A stretch of 64,000 nucleotides of DNA, from contig CM070900.1 of NCBI GenBank assembly GCA_036417435.1, positions 29,039,496-29,103,495 on the forward strand, written 5' to 3'. Shown one piece after another: positions 47,279 to 58,819 of this stretch (the first letter of the stretch is position 1; each line of letters starts with the position of its first letter). The DNA comes from Inia geoffrensis (lineage: Eukaryota; Chordata; Mammalia; Artiodactyla; Iniidae). The translations under genes and the position numbers were made by a program. The notes beneath the pieces were generated by a model. It saw only the letters and a list, made by a program, of their open reading frames with translations, did not search any database and had not been told where the DNA came from.

Positions 47279-47891
47279 TATGTGTACAATTTCTGTTGTT
47301 TCGAGGCATCATCATTGGGTGTATTTATTATTACTTCAAACAACTACTCTCTTAGTTGCTGACATATCTCTGCTTTGGCATTTTTACTTAGGTAGAAGTA
47401 ATTGCTTTCAGAAGGCTGGAAACCCTTATTTGAAACCATGTGCACATTCTTGTTGATGGATGCCATAAAATGTTCCAATATCATCTTCCCTCAAGTAAAA
47501 CAAGCTTTCAAATGCAGAAAGACAGAATGTGATTGACAGCATGGCATACTCACATTTTAACTACCTGTTGTCAAATTATTTTAAAGCACCTGTATATGAA
47601 GTGGGGTCAGTTCTCCCTCTTGGTCAGTTACCTTTAGATAAGTCTTACCAAGTCTGAAAGGGATTCTCTCTCTCTTTCCCAACTAGAAAGTACTTGCCAT
47701 TTCTTATGGTTCCTAACTGTCAAAGGGCTGATGAAGCCAAGGTATCTCTCAAACATTCATATAAGGTGCAGTCTCTGGGGGAGAGGAGGACAAACAGCTA
47801 TCCATCATGTCTGGAAGAAAGGTCTTGCTGTAGCCTGTACACCCAGATAGCAGGGCTTTTTTTCTTGCAATGTTTCTGGATATGTTTTCTA
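47275..47891. other. Unassigned noncoding stretch
   Basis: No gene or recognised repeat. Confidence 0.5.
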
Positions 47892-48099
47892 TTTTTTTGG
47901 CGGGAGGGCAGTACACGGGCCTCTCACTGCTGTGGCCTCTCCCATTGCGGAGCACAGGCTACGGATGCGCAGGCTCAGCAGCCATGGCTCACAGGCCCAG
48001 CCGCTCCACAGCATGTGGGATCCTCCCGGTCCGGGGCACAAACCTGTGTCCCCTGCATCGGCTGGCGGACTCTCAACCACTGCACCACCAGGGAAGCCC
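47892..48099 (-). mobile_element. CHR-type cetacean SINE
   Basis: Reverse-complement copy with a shortened T run and an extra 'ggcgggaggg' between tail and body. CpG-to-TpG changes are frequent, so it is an older copy. Flanking T-rich sequence hides a clear duplication. The 178-codon plus-strand frame at 47694-48230 runs through it and is not a gene. Confidence 0.93.
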
Positions 48100-48452
48100 T
48101 CGATTTTTTTTTTTTCTCAAAGGAATGTCATGGTATGGCTGAAGTGGATGACATTGATGTGGCAAGACAAAGACAATTCTACCAAGAAACAACGAAGCCC
48201 AACTCCAGATGGTGTGGGGAAGGCAAATGAATGGCTATGCGTACCTACAGCAGAATGAGCAACTGGGCATGGAGCCTCAACCCCAAGGGCTCTGGGTGCA
48301 CGTGCAGGAAGGCACCTCTGAATGTGTTATGTACCACCCCAGAATGCACTGCTACTGGTGGACTCTTCAAACACCTCCTTGGAAACTCAGGGCAGAAATC
48401 CCATCCACAGATTCTCTAAGTGATGCCCATCTATAAGTAATATAGCAACTCA
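48100..48452. other. Unassigned noncoding stretch
   Basis: No gene or repeat recognised. Confidence 0.5.
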
Positions 48453-48680
48453 GTTAAGCCTGAGGACTCTACAATCAGTCTGCACAGTTTCAAATCCCAG
48501 CTTTGTCACTTACTAATTAGGTGACAAATTAGGCAAGTCGCTGAGCCATACAGTGCCTCAGTTTCTCCATCCACACTACTGGAATGATAAAAGAAGCTAC
48601 CTCAAAGCGGTGTTATGATGACTGAGTTAATACATGCAAAAACACTTAAATCACTGCCTCTTCTGATCACTATTGTTAAT
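48453..48680 (+). mobile_element. MIR SINE
   Basis: 'gtttcaaatcccagctttgt', 'cacttactaattaggtgaca', 'gtgcctcagtttctccatcc' and 'aatacatgcaaaaacactta' are a well-preserved sense MIR. Confidence 0.9.
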
Positions 48681-49424
48681 ACCCAGTCTCCTGCGTACTA
48701 CTCCCCTACACGAGGGAAGCTAGGTCGCCTTCCATTCTTGGTTAGCTAGTGTTGTCAGAAATTTCTTCTCCACACTCAGTGCAAATTAAGCTGGCTAAAA
48801 TTTCAATCGATTTACCTCAGGCCTAATAGGAAAGGCAGAGCCAGGATAAGTCTCATTTCTCTCCCCTTGACAGTTCTACACAATATTTGAGACAGCCGTA
48901 ATGTATCCTTAAGTCTTCAAGACCAAGCCTTTCCAATTTTTAACAGCTTTTCCTTATATAGCAAATTTCCCAGATTTTTCTTGATCTTCATCATGTTTCT
49001 TTGATTCAGATTTGTCAGCATCTTTAAATTGCATCACATCAAATAGAACAGAATTTTCTAGGTGTGGTCTAAGAATGCAAACTATGGGAGACTACTATTT
49101 TTCTTAGCCCAGATATGACGTTTCTTCAATCTTCAAAACCACCAGAGGCACAGTCAAAATTCATATTCAAAGAGCCACCTCTTGCCCCAAATGCATTTTT
49201 TCAGATACTTTGAGGACTAAAGGAATTCTCTTTCTCTTTCTTCTCGGACATCAGTATGAAGGATACATACAGTCAAGCACTCTCTTGGGCATAGACCCAT
49301 GTAACTAAACATTTGCAATTATCCTGAGCCTAAAGAACCTTCTGGAAAATTAGTTCACAGCTCTCCTGGATGGAAACATATATCTGGAACTAAGATTGCA
49401 AAACACCTGGGTGATCCGTCAGCA
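48681..49424. other. Unassigned noncoding stretch
   Basis: No gene. 48870-49100 has weak resemblance to an old LINE, too weak to call. Confidence 0.4.
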
Positions 49425-49520
49425 TAACCATCTTATTTTTCGAAAGAAACTCAGAGAGCTTAAATGACTTACCCAAACTCACATACAGGCGGAGCTGAGA
49501 GTTAAGCCAACATGAAATCA
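49425..49520 (-). mobile_element. MIR SINE fragment, antisense
   Basis: 'aaagaaactcagagagctta', 'aatgacttacccaaactcac' and 'aggcggagctgagagttaag' are the antisense MIR core. Confidence 0.75.
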
Positions 49521-50479
49521 TGAACGAGAACTTTCCCAATGCCTCTCTACATGACCAACTGAAAGTTTTCCTTCTCATAAGCTCAGTATAATCCAGCCTA
49601 TTTCTTTTCAAAGGAGATTCACGAGCGGAAATGGGCAGCTTTTCCATCACAGCAAATCAGCGCACCTGACTGGCCATCCTCATTGAAAGAGAGCTGGATG
49701 TAGGTGTGGGAAGTGATGAATGGTAAGTAGAGTGGAGTCTCAGAAGGGTATTTCAAAAAGGGGCCCCAAGAGCTATAGGAGAACGTTATATAGGTCTTTC
49801 TACCTGCATCTCTTTCAAATTTCTCAGGATAAAATCATCATATATCTTTCCTCTGCATTTGCTTGTGCGTCCATATTGTTGACTCAGCAGTAGTATGTGC
49901 TCTACAAAGAGATTTGTCTCTAAATTTTTCCTGACTGTACTGACAGACAGATGACCTGGACAACGAATGGGAAATTCACTTACTTCTTCCTAAAAGGAAA
50001 TTAACCAAAACATGCTTTCTACTGTCTGACAAAGATAATGTGAAACTGAATATAAAATCTGTGCTTGTGTTGTAGCTTTAAAAGCAACCGAAACAGTGGG
50101 AATGCTACTTTTAAAGCAGTTTCTTATCCTGGAAGCAGTTGTAACTAAAATCAAAACAATAACAACAAAAGCAAAAAAACAAACAAACAAACCTCAGGTC
50201 ACAGGATTGGCTGTTCAACACCTAAGAAGATATTTCCGTGACTCTCTCTGCTAAAATGGCTTTTCCCTTTTCTTATTTTATTTTGCATCATTCCTGTGGC
50301 ACATTACATATTTCATGGTAATAGTCTGTGTACGTATTTCCAATCCGTTACCAGATTGTAAACTTCCGAGGCAAAAGGACAAATTATCATGCTGTTCTCT
50401 GCCATCATTGCATCTTACACAGTATGACAACCTCGTGTTGGTTCTCTCAATATCACTCTTGCTCCTCTCTCTAATTCTT
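49521..50479. other. Unassigned noncoding stretch
   Basis: No gene or recognised repeat. A-rich CAAA repeats near 50160-50192. Confidence 0.5.
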
Positions 50480-51100
50480 TATCCACATGGCAGGCAAAAT
50501 GATCTTTTAAAGACAAATCTGATGACAGCCTCTTCTTCAAAATCCTTCGCTGGTTTCCCAGTTTTCTGAGGATGGAGTCCATATCCCTTTAAGATGGACC
50601 AGAAACCTGTGTTGGATCTGGACCTTGCCCACTTCTTTTTTTTGGGCCTCTCACTGCTGTGGCCTCTCCCGTAGCGGAGCACAGGCTCCGGACGCGCAGG
50701 CTCAGCGGCCATGGCTCACGGGCCCAGCCGCTCCGCGGCAAGTGGGATCTTCCCGGACCGGGGCACGAACCCGTGTCCCCTGCATCGGCAGGCGGACTCT
50801 CAACCACTGCGCCACCAGGGAAGCCCTTGCCCACTTCTTACCATCTGTTTCACTCCTCTCTCCTGCTCCGTCTCTCTGCCCCAGTAACCTTAACCTTTCA
50901 TTCTTGGAACTCACTATTTTCCTCCCAGTCCACACATATTCCTCCTCTCCCTCCCTCCCCTAACCCCTTCTTCTGGTTACCTACTATTAATCAGTTCAGT
51001 TCTTTAGGGAAGCCTTTCCTGTTATCATATTCAAGTCAGGCCCCCCTGATGCTACATACTGTTGTCCTACCCTATAAATTTTCTCTAAGACCTTCCTAAA
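50480..51100 (+). mobile_element. L2 LINE split by a CHR SINE
   Basis: 'gcaaaatgatcttttaaaga', 'tcgctggtttcccagttttc', 'tgaggatggagtccatatcc' before the SINE, and 'cttctggttacctactatta'-type text with 'agggaagcctttcctgttat' after it, are sense L2. Borders approximate. Confidence 0.75.
50636..50826 (-). mobile_element. CHR-type cetacean SINE
   Basis: Reverse-complement copy with a shortened tail and a slightly truncated tail-proximal body. A perfect 15-bp target-site duplication 'ccttgcccacttctt' flanks it (50623-50637 and 50825-50839, overlapping the element's edges by one or two bases). Among the cleanest insertions in the window. Confidence 0.97.
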
Positions 51101-51789
51101 GCATAATTTCTGAAATACTGGTGGAATATGATATAGTCACATCAGAAAATGTTAAGTCCTAAGTTCTCAGAGACCTTCTACAGAGCCACGCCACAGAAGG
51201 AGGAATTCTATCTCCCTCCTGGAAATAAAGTATCAGTCCAGACATATTTCTGGAGGGGGTGGCAGTTAGAATCTACCATAATGCCAAATCAGCCACTCAC
51301 ATCATTTTTACATTAAAAAAAGCCCCCGGCTGGTTAATGAGTTTAGTATTCAAAAGACTCCCAGAGGTCTAGGGAAAGGATCAAAATGTAGGTATATGAC
51401 TTTAACGTAGTGTGGTTTCAAAGTCCCAGCTGTCCATTCTTGATTAACTGCCTCTTTGGTATATCAATCATCCCAGCAGAAAATGTTAGGTCACAACAAA
51501 CATAGCACACCTGGACTCATCCCCTTTATAATCAGACTCACACTTCAGAGAATGCTGGTGTCAAACGAAGAGGACCATTGCTGGATGACAAGGGCAAAGC
51601 TATCATCAAGAATTACTCAGTACATTAGAAGTCAAGGAGAAAGATGCTGCTCTGATAATCGGACCCCTTAACCCACAGGTGTCACTGGAGCCCTTGAAGC
51701 GCTAAGCACATTTACAGGAACACCAACTGCAACATATAAGAGCATAGGGCTAAGCCATCCTGCTGGAGCAGCGGAAGAGAGGTGGAGAA
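51101..51789. other. Unassigned noncoding stretch
   Basis: No gene or recognised repeat. Confidence 0.5.
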
Positions 51790-51875
51790 TTTACATTCAT
51801 TGAGCACCTATTCTGTGCCAGTTCTCTGTTAGGGGCTTTCCAGCCAGTTTATCATTTAAATCAACTTGTCACTAG
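51790..51875 (-). mobile_element. MIR or L2 fragment, antisense
   Basis: 'tacattcattgagcacctat', 'tctgtgccagttctctgtta' and 'gccagtttatcatttaa' resemble the antisense end of MIR. Short, so the family is not certain. Confidence 0.55.
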
Positions 51876-53995
51876 GCGCAGTCTCTCCTTCCCTAGAGTT
51901 CTGCAGGGACGCTGATAACTTTCCCCCTGAATAATGAACCAATCCTGCAAGGAACCCCCTTATGCCTTTTCACTTTAAAAAATCATCTCCATTACTTTTG
52001 GCAGCGTCTACTACACCCCAACAAAGCAAAAGAGAGATTATTAAGATGATGATGATTTTATCAGAATGGGCAATGTAGCTAGGGATCGAGCCACTTCCAG
52101 ATCCCAATTCTACCCCCAAATAGCCTCCTTCAAAAAAGGAGGTGTTGATCTTCTTATTAATCTAATATACATGGTCTAAGAGATTTGGGGTAAAAAGCAA
52201 AGATACCCACTCAAAAAAGAGAGATATCAAATGCTAATGCACATCACTGGCTGATCTCACTGTGCTGCTCCCTCCTCCCATGCTGACCTGGAAGATGTGG
52301 GTCACAGGACTCGGCACTGAATTCGTAGACCTACTCTGTCTTTATAAATCTCTCTTTCCCTTGAACTTTTATTTCCTTCTGTTCATCTCATTATGGATAT
52401 CTGAACATTCTTTTTGCCCTAACCTACTCAAGTGTAAGTCTTTTAAAGACAGGAATCGTATCTTATTTATGTCAGTTCTTAATATAAATACCTTGTATAC
52501 TTCTTGTCCTAAATAACAAATTTTTTTCACTTTTGCCTCAGTTGCTCTGCTGTTAACAGTCAAAGTAATACTCAATTTCAATAGACATGTAATGAAATCA
52601 ATATCATTAGGTTTGATTCCTTTAAAAAATGGAGATACACATACAAAAATGTGAATTGTTCTTAATGAAAAACAAGCAGTTTCTTACAGATTGAAATGTC
52701 TTTATACATCAACACCTTAAAGAGGGGTCAATGAAACATAATGGAATTACAAAAACTTCCCAATACATAACATAATTTAATCTATTAAATTGGGGTGGGG
52801 AGAATTCTATGTACTCTTCTTACCAGAAAGAAGAATTATAGGGAAAAAAAAAAAAATACTGACCAATGGGAAAAATTTCTGTTAATGACCACAGGCAATT
52901 GGAAGACATACAGACAACTAATTCCACCGTAGGAAGTAGTATAAGGTAGTACATTTTCAAAAAGGAATTCTCTGGGATGTGGAGGTTATAAAAGGTAAAA
53001 CTATGTTTTTATCCTAGGAATGTTTAAGGAAAAGTGATCATATTACTAAAGGTTTCTGGAAACTGGAAAGTAACAAGGATTAGCCAGAGCAGCTTTATAA
53101 GAAACTGTGAAAAAGACTGAGAATGTACAGAGAAGAGGATCTGAAATAAAATGCAGTGTGTCACTTAAGATGATAAAAAACAAAGAACAGGAACCTACAC
53201 TTATCATTAAAAGAAGCTTCAGAACTAGGACGACCTGTTGTTTTTCTAATTCATGAAATAGTTGAAAATAAAAGTCATAGGATACTGTTGACGTTGAAGA
53301 CCAAATCCACAGCAAGTAACCAAGAACCAAATTCAGTTTTTAATCCCTTCTAACGAAAGAGATGGTACTTTTCCCCCTCAAAGGGAAGACAGCCTCATGA
53401 TCAAATGACTGAGAAAAGGCCCAACTGATGTTACTGAAATTTGGCAAAAGTATTCACATTTCAGCTGAGTTATAAGGTTGAGGTTTTACAGCCCAGAGGC
53501 ATATCTTTAAGAAAGTTATAGGGGAACATAAATAGATTTTTAGAATAGAAATGGCTCTTTCAGCATGGGTTAATGGAAGATATTCTATCACTAACATGGG
53601 CAGGGGAAATGGAGAACTGATATAACAGGTTACCGAGGGTTGACAGCGAAATTGCCAATCTTTATGGAAGTTTTGCAGAATATTTAAAGAAGACACAGAA
53701 GGAGGGGCTTTATGTCTTTAAATGTGACTATTTCTCTCCATTTATCCTGTCAGGCCCATATTCTAAGCCACCGGGATATGTCACTTGCTCCCTGCTAATT
53801 CTTCCTCCATACATTGCCTTGAGAGGTGGTGTTTTGATTTTTTGTTTTGCTTGTTTTTGTTTTTTTTTTTTTAATGCAAAGCTGAGCATAAGCCCACTGC
53901 CTTCTGCCCCTGAAAGACAGGTCCTCTTGTCATACTCTATTTCTTCATGGCTCTTCCTATGATTTCAATGATTTATTTATTTATTTACTATCCAT
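51876..53995. other. Noncoding stretch, mostly unassigned
   Basis: No gene. 52425-52500 ('tcttttaaagacaggaatcg') is weakly L2-like. An A13 run lies at 52842-52854 and T-rich sequence at 53837-53872. An ATTT tandem repeat lies at 53970-53987. Confidence 0.5.
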
Positions 53996-54361
53996 TGTTT
54001 TTGTCAGCTCAGGCTGCTATAACAAATACGAGACTGGGTAGCTTAAACCACAGACTTTCACTTACAATTCTGGAGACTGGAAGTATGAGACAGGGTGCCA
54101 GCAGGGCTGGGCACCTGCTTTGTGAAGGACTGCCTTCCCATTGTGGCCTCAGCTGGTAAAGAAAGAGCACTGAGTTCTAGTCTCTTCATCCCCTTCTAAG
54201 GGCACTAACCCCATCATGGGGGCCCCACCCTCAGGGCCTCATCTAAACCTAACTACCTACCAAAGGTCTCACCTCCAATTGCCATCACACTGGGGATTAG
54301 GTATTCAACACATGGACAGCTTTGGAGGGAAGGGGAGGGCACAAATGTTCAATCTATAACC
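53996..54361 (-). mobile_element. MaLR-type solo LTR, antisense
   Basis: Reverse complement of the same LTR family as 62750-63155: 'ggctgctataacaaatacga', 'acttacaattctggagactg', 'gcctcatctaaacctaacta' and 'acacatggacagctttgg'. Flanking 5-bp duplication is plausible (53991-53995 and 54362-54366, 4 of 5 match). Relict LTR with no internal viral genes. Confidence 0.72.
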
Positions 54362-54377
54362 TTCATCTTCCCTTGTG

Positions 54378-54495
54378 ACATTATAAGCTCTAGGAGGTCA
54401 GGGGACTCTATTTTGCTCCCTGCTAAAGCCTACATGACTTGCACTGTACTTGGAACACTGCAGGTGTTCCATAAAGATTTATAGGATGTATGGAA
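54378..54495 (+). mobile_element. L2 LINE 3' end
   Basis: 'cattataagctctaggaggt', 'ttttgctccctgctaaagcc' and 'gtacttggaacactgcaggt' follow the sense L2 end. Confidence 0.65.
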
Positions 54496-55199
54496 GAAAC
54501 AAATATTTATAATCCTCTCCCCCCTCCACTTTGTGGGTGTGTGTGTGCAAAGGCATGCATGTGCACGCATGTATATATGAATATAATCTCTAGGGGAAAC
54601 TGCAGATTATCCAACTACCACCTGGGAAACTGCCTTAAATGATGTTAAAATCTCTACGTTTCCACAGAATATGTTTTGAGCAGCTCATTAATTGTGGAGT
54701 CCAGCCCTTTTTATATTACGTATTAGTAATAAACCTCCACAGTGTTCACATAACTCAAGAAGGAAATAGGTAGGTGGCATATGAATTATAAGTGGCCTGG
54801 GTATTAGCACAGGTTTTTAACTAATCAAAGCTCTCAGTACATGTGTAATTGGTTCTACGTCATTTAGATGTGTGGGTATGAGTCTGGTCTTCCATTATAC
54901 TACCCTCAAGGGGCCATGTTGTTTGTCATTCATCTTTTGAATTCACACACTGCCCACCTTGGTGCTAAGCATCAGATACATAATTGATACATTTGCACTG
55001 ATCTATGTATCAATGTTAACAATTGGGTTGAAAGTGACCTGCTATAATTTAGTGGAGAATATTTTTAGGTGAACGAATCCTAGGGCAGATTTGCAAACCT
55101 CAAACCCACTTAAAGTGGCTACACCAGGGACTTTTGATGTGGCTGGAGGGTGGGCAATGGGGCTTGCAGTGGAAAGCTCAGTGCGAATGTCTGCTTTGC
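54496..55199. other. Unassigned noncoding stretch
   Basis: No gene. TG-rich patch at 54533-54572. A 10-bp inverted repeat (54983-54992 and 55005-55014) around a 12-nt loop. Confidence 0.5.
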
Positions 55200-55410
55200 T
55201 GTTTGAGAGGTAGAGAGGCTGCCGGGCATGGTGGAAAGAGCATGGGTTTGAATTTTGGCCCCAGAAACATTTTTCCAAGTGAGTGCTCTCTTTTAAGCCT
55301 TGGTTTTCTGATTAAAATTCCTGCTTTACCAGTAGTTGTGGAGTCTAGAAATGATGCACTGAAAATGACTAGCATAGCTTGGGGCACATGAGCATCTAAT
55401 GAGTGGCAGT
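55200..55410 (+). mobile_element. MIR SINE
   Basis: 'catggtggaaagagcatggg', 'tttgaattttggccccagaa', 'agccttggttttctgattaa' and 'tcatgagtgg'-type end fit a sense MIR, moderately decayed. Confidence 0.7.
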
Positions 55411-55454
55411 TAAGAGGTCCATGCAAAGAAGAGCACGCAAATGTTAATAAGAGC

Positions 55455-55880
55455 ATAATAGCGCCCAAACAGAAACGATCCGAATATCCATCAACTGGTG
55501 GATGGATACAGACAAGGTGGTGTATCTGTGTCCATGGAATACTATTCAGTCATAGAAAGGAATGAACTATTGGTACATGCTACAACATGGACAAACCTCA
55601 AAAACATCATGCTACATGTTATATAATTCCACTGGTAAGAAATGTCCAGGAAAGGCACATTTATTGAGACAAAAAGTAGATTACTGCTGAATTAGGGCTG
55701 AGAGTGGGGGTGCAGATGACCAATAAATGAGTTGTAGGGAATTTTTGGATAGTAGAAATGTTCTAAAAGTAGAACATGTTGATGGTTGTACAACTCCATG
55801 AATTTAATTTAAAAAATCATACATTGTACACTTATAATGGGTAAATTTTATGGTATATAAGTTATACAGCAAAAAGCTTT
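55455..55880 (+). mobile_element. Old L1 (L1M-type), sense
   Basis: 'aaatatccatcaactggtgg'-like text, 'ccatggaatactattcagtc', 'atggacaaacctcaaaaaca', 'gattactgctgaattagggc' and 'acacttataatgggtaaatt' match the ORF2 end and 3' UTR of an old L1. Sense counterpart of the family at 35250-35985. Confidence 0.85.
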
Positions 55881-57339
55881 TCTTTTATTTATTTTTTTTA
55901 AAGATCTATTAGAATGCTGAGGGAAATCAAGGGAGTAAGAAATTCCCCTGTACTTCCTATTGGGAGAAGGGTCTCAGATGGAGCTCTACACAGAAGCTGC
56001 CTGCCATAAAGGCAATGGCTTTGCTGGGCAAAGTGATGGCAGAGCTGGCATTCTTTGAGACTCTTGGGAAATACCCTCATTCCTTCACAAGCCAGAATCA
56101 GAGGGGATGGCTTCTGGAGCCAGTATCCACGGAACTGTCGGCCTGGGGGATGCTGCCTCCCTCAGGGGGCAGCCAGAGGACTGTCGCTGGGACTGTTTGG
56201 AAAGGAGAAATTTTGGCACTTCCTATTCCTGCCTTCTAGCCACCTTTTCCAATTTCGTCTTGTTTTAATTATTGACTAACGGCAGGCAGCTAATTGAAGA
56301 TGTACTTGTATGACTTGCTGTTCCGGTGAGAATCTATACAGGGGCTGTTGTCTGTTACCTGTCCAGAAAAGTGTTCAAAGAGAGATGGGTGATGCTGACA
56401 CGGGTGTCTGGCGTCACACAGAGATAAAAAGGTGCGCGGAAGACCGTCAGTCAGCCACAAACATCCAAGTTCCAATAAAAGAGGAAAAATTGACATATTA
56501 AAATCTATAGGCCCTAGGAGGATACTAAACTCATCACTTCTTTTTTTTTTTTTTTTAAAAGAGAGAGAGAGACAGAGAGAGAGAAGGAGAGAGAGAGCAC
56601 GGTACCCGCAATACATCAATTAAAACCTGCCACTTCCCCGAAGTTGTCAGCTGCAGAGCAGCTGCCAGAAGTCCTCCTTCTCCGAGGGTGTCTTGAAAAT
56701 GAACACCTGGGGCAGCCAGAGCTATTAATAGGTGGAGGGAATGATATAAAATGTCACAATGCACCTTTCCAAATAAAAATGTGTCCAGACTTCTCGGGGA
56801 GGGAAGTAAGAGAGGAAAATGGCCCAAAGTACTTAAGAAATTATAGCATTTTCCTGTTTTTTGAACTCCTACTATATATTATAAGGGAGAGCTTGTCACT
56901 TCCAAGGTGTCTGGCCTCTCTCACTGCTGTTCTGGAGAGTTTCATAACACAGTCACAGCTGGCGGGGTCTTCTTGCTTCATTCTTCTCACAATAGGGACC
57001 AGAGAGGCATTGCTTCTGTTCCAACAAGGGGAGTGTGTGGGTACAAGGGGCAGACTGTCACCACAGTACAGTGCTGAGGAAGGATGGGGGTCCCCTGTCA
57101 CCTCTGCTTCTGCTGCTTGATGCCGAGTCCAGACAGGGAAGAGAACCCTGGGACCCCGCCAAGTCACAAAGCTTTCACAAGTATACTCAAAATCCCTGAA
57201 CATGCTTCTGCATTGATTTCAGAATAATCGCCATAAATTTCTTTTCAGTATGATGCGTTCCTGGTAAGATGGGAAAAAAAGAGATTTTATATCTGGAGAA
57301 AATAAGTTGCAGTTCCTGCTGATTTCTAGAATTTAACCC
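55881..57339. other. Unassigned noncoding stretch
   Basis: No gene supported. The 158-codon plus-strand frame at 56644-57120 has no domain I recognise and overlaps an equally open opposite frame. T-run at 56540-56556 followed by a GA repeat. Confidence 0.5.
56559..56599. repeat. (GA)n microsatellite
   Basis: Interrupted GA/GAGACA repeat, preceded by T17 and AAAA. Likely polymorphic. Confidence 0.92.
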
Positions 57340-57470
57340 TGAAATTCAAAAGCTGGGTGAGCATGGGCAAGATGATTAACTGCTTTAGACACCTATTCCC
57401 CCAATTATAAAATAAGATACTCCAACATAATGATTATTCAAGCTCCCTTTGAGTTTTAAAACTCCTGCAT
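57340..57470 (+). mobile_element. Possible MIR SINE
   Basis: 'gagcatgggcaagatgatta', 'actgctttagacacctattc' and 'cccaattataaaataagata' resemble the sense MIR core. A C13 run follows at 57495-57507. Confidence 0.45.
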
Positions 57471-57656
57471 TGTATCGTTGAGGCAAGAATTTTGCCCCCC
57501 CCCCCCAAACAGACTCAAGAAAGCTCTCAATGAGGGTAAGGTCAATAGTCATCGCTTCAGTAGAGGCTGATTAAAAGATCTACTCTTTCTTTCTTCTTCC
57601 TTTTTTAATAGCAAAGTTTGTTCTACTTCCCTCCAACCAAACTATCAAGCTTCTAG

Positions 57657-57872
57657 TTGTTTGTCATCGAAGTTGGCCGATGCAGAATAGGGTGCGCCAA
57701 CTATGGGACCTGAGCATCCGCAGATCTTGGTATCCACAGTGGGTCCCAGATACCCGATGGATACAGAGGGACGCGTGTGTCTGTGTTCTCTGCTCATCCG
57801 CATTTGTCATCTAGGTCGTTAGAATAGGTTGCCTATATTCCGAGCTGCCAAAATCTTTCGTAATCCAAATCC
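57657..57872 (+). repeat. Large inverted repeat, left arm
   Basis: 216 bp that is the reverse complement of 58537-58752, with six mismatches by eye and no gaps (about 97% identity). It contains an inverted partial copy of the Tigger-like end found whole at 58633-58819. Its outer edge at 57657 falls inside that element, so this arm looks like the derived copy. Confidence 0.95.
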
Positions 57873-58536
57873 AATATTCAGTAATATTCAGCTTTATTAC
57901 TCTTTTGTCTTGTCAATAAGAACATAATGGTGTCCTTAAAGAAAATGACAACTTTTTTCTTTGAGGTTTATTTCAAACAGTTTTCTTTCTTCTTAATGAG
58001 GCTGATCCATGTTTGCAGTTGCATATTGTGTTCTTTTAATGGGGAGGTTTTCAAACACTGAGAAGAAAAAGAAAAGCCAGCTTTCTTTTCCTTATTTATT
58101 ATTTTGCTAGCCTTTTTGTCACTTCAAATAGTTACCTTACACATCGTTTACAAATCATGGGCTTTTTGCAATGCAGCGCATTTCAAGGATGGTGCCTCTT
58201 TTTTTTGTCTTTTTAGAAATGAGGTCTTGCCCAGACAGTCAATGTCTCCAAATCACCCCTCCTTCTGAGGCCCTGGGTCCCCCGTGTTTTCTTCCACAAA
58301 CAGTACGGGCCCAGCAGCTTTGACGCTTTTTGATCAGGTTTCATGCAGGGAGACATTATGCATTAACTGGCATATTGGAACTACCACCGAGGCACCATTA
58401 GTCAACAGTTATTGGTCTTTCAAACTCTGGCCTCAGCTATCCCCCAGTTAGCAGACTCCTGGGTTTTATACTAAAAGAGAAAAAGCAACTGTGTGTGCGC
58501 GTTTGGTTATTTTCTTCAGCATCAAGACGAGTTCAA
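57873..58536. other. Spacer of the large inverted repeat
   Basis: 664 bp between the arms. No gene or repeat recognised. T-rich with a purine/pyrimidine mix, including 'ttttttttgtctttttag' near 58199. Not itself palindromic. Confidence 0.8.
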
Positions 58537-58752
58537 GGATTTGGATTACGAAAGATTTTGGCAGCTTGGAATATAGGCAACCTATTCTAACGACCCAGAT
58601 GACAAATGCGGATGAGCGGACAACACAGACACACGCGTCCCTCTGTATCCATCGGGTATCTGGGACCCACTGTGGATACCAAGATCTGCGGATGCTCAGG
58701 TCCCATAGTTGGCACACCCTATTCTGCATCGGCCAATTTCGATGACAAACAA
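58537..58752 (-). repeat. Large inverted repeat, right arm
   Basis: Pairs with 57657-57872. The first ~96 bp (58537-58632) are non-transposon DNA and the last ~120 bp lie in a Tigger-like element that continues past the arm to 58819. This arm therefore looks like the original copy. Confidence 0.95.
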
Positions 58753-58819
58753 AATTCACAATCCATGGTTTGTTGAATCCGCAGATGTGGAACCCATGGA
58801 TACCAAAGGCCGACCGTAG
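58633..58819 (+). mobile_element. Non-autonomous Tigger-like element
   Basis: 'gtccctctgtatccatcggg', 'gtggataccaagatctgcgg', 'gatgctcaggtcccatagtt' and the other end 'gttgaatccgcagatgtgga', 'acccatggataccaaaggcc', 'gaccgtag' form the two inverted ends of a TcMar-Tigger MITE. About 187 bp with a deleted centre. Exact subfamily not assigned. Confidence 0.8.

Noticed and set aside
47694..48230. 178-codon plus-strand open frame
   Set aside because: Most of it is the reverse-complement body of a CHR SINE. The same protein-like text (for example 'CGAQAxDAQAQ') recurs at every SINE copy in the window.
56644..57203. Open frames of 158 and 120 codons on opposite strands
   Set aside because: They overlap each other, show no recognisable domain, and lack splice-site or codon-use support.
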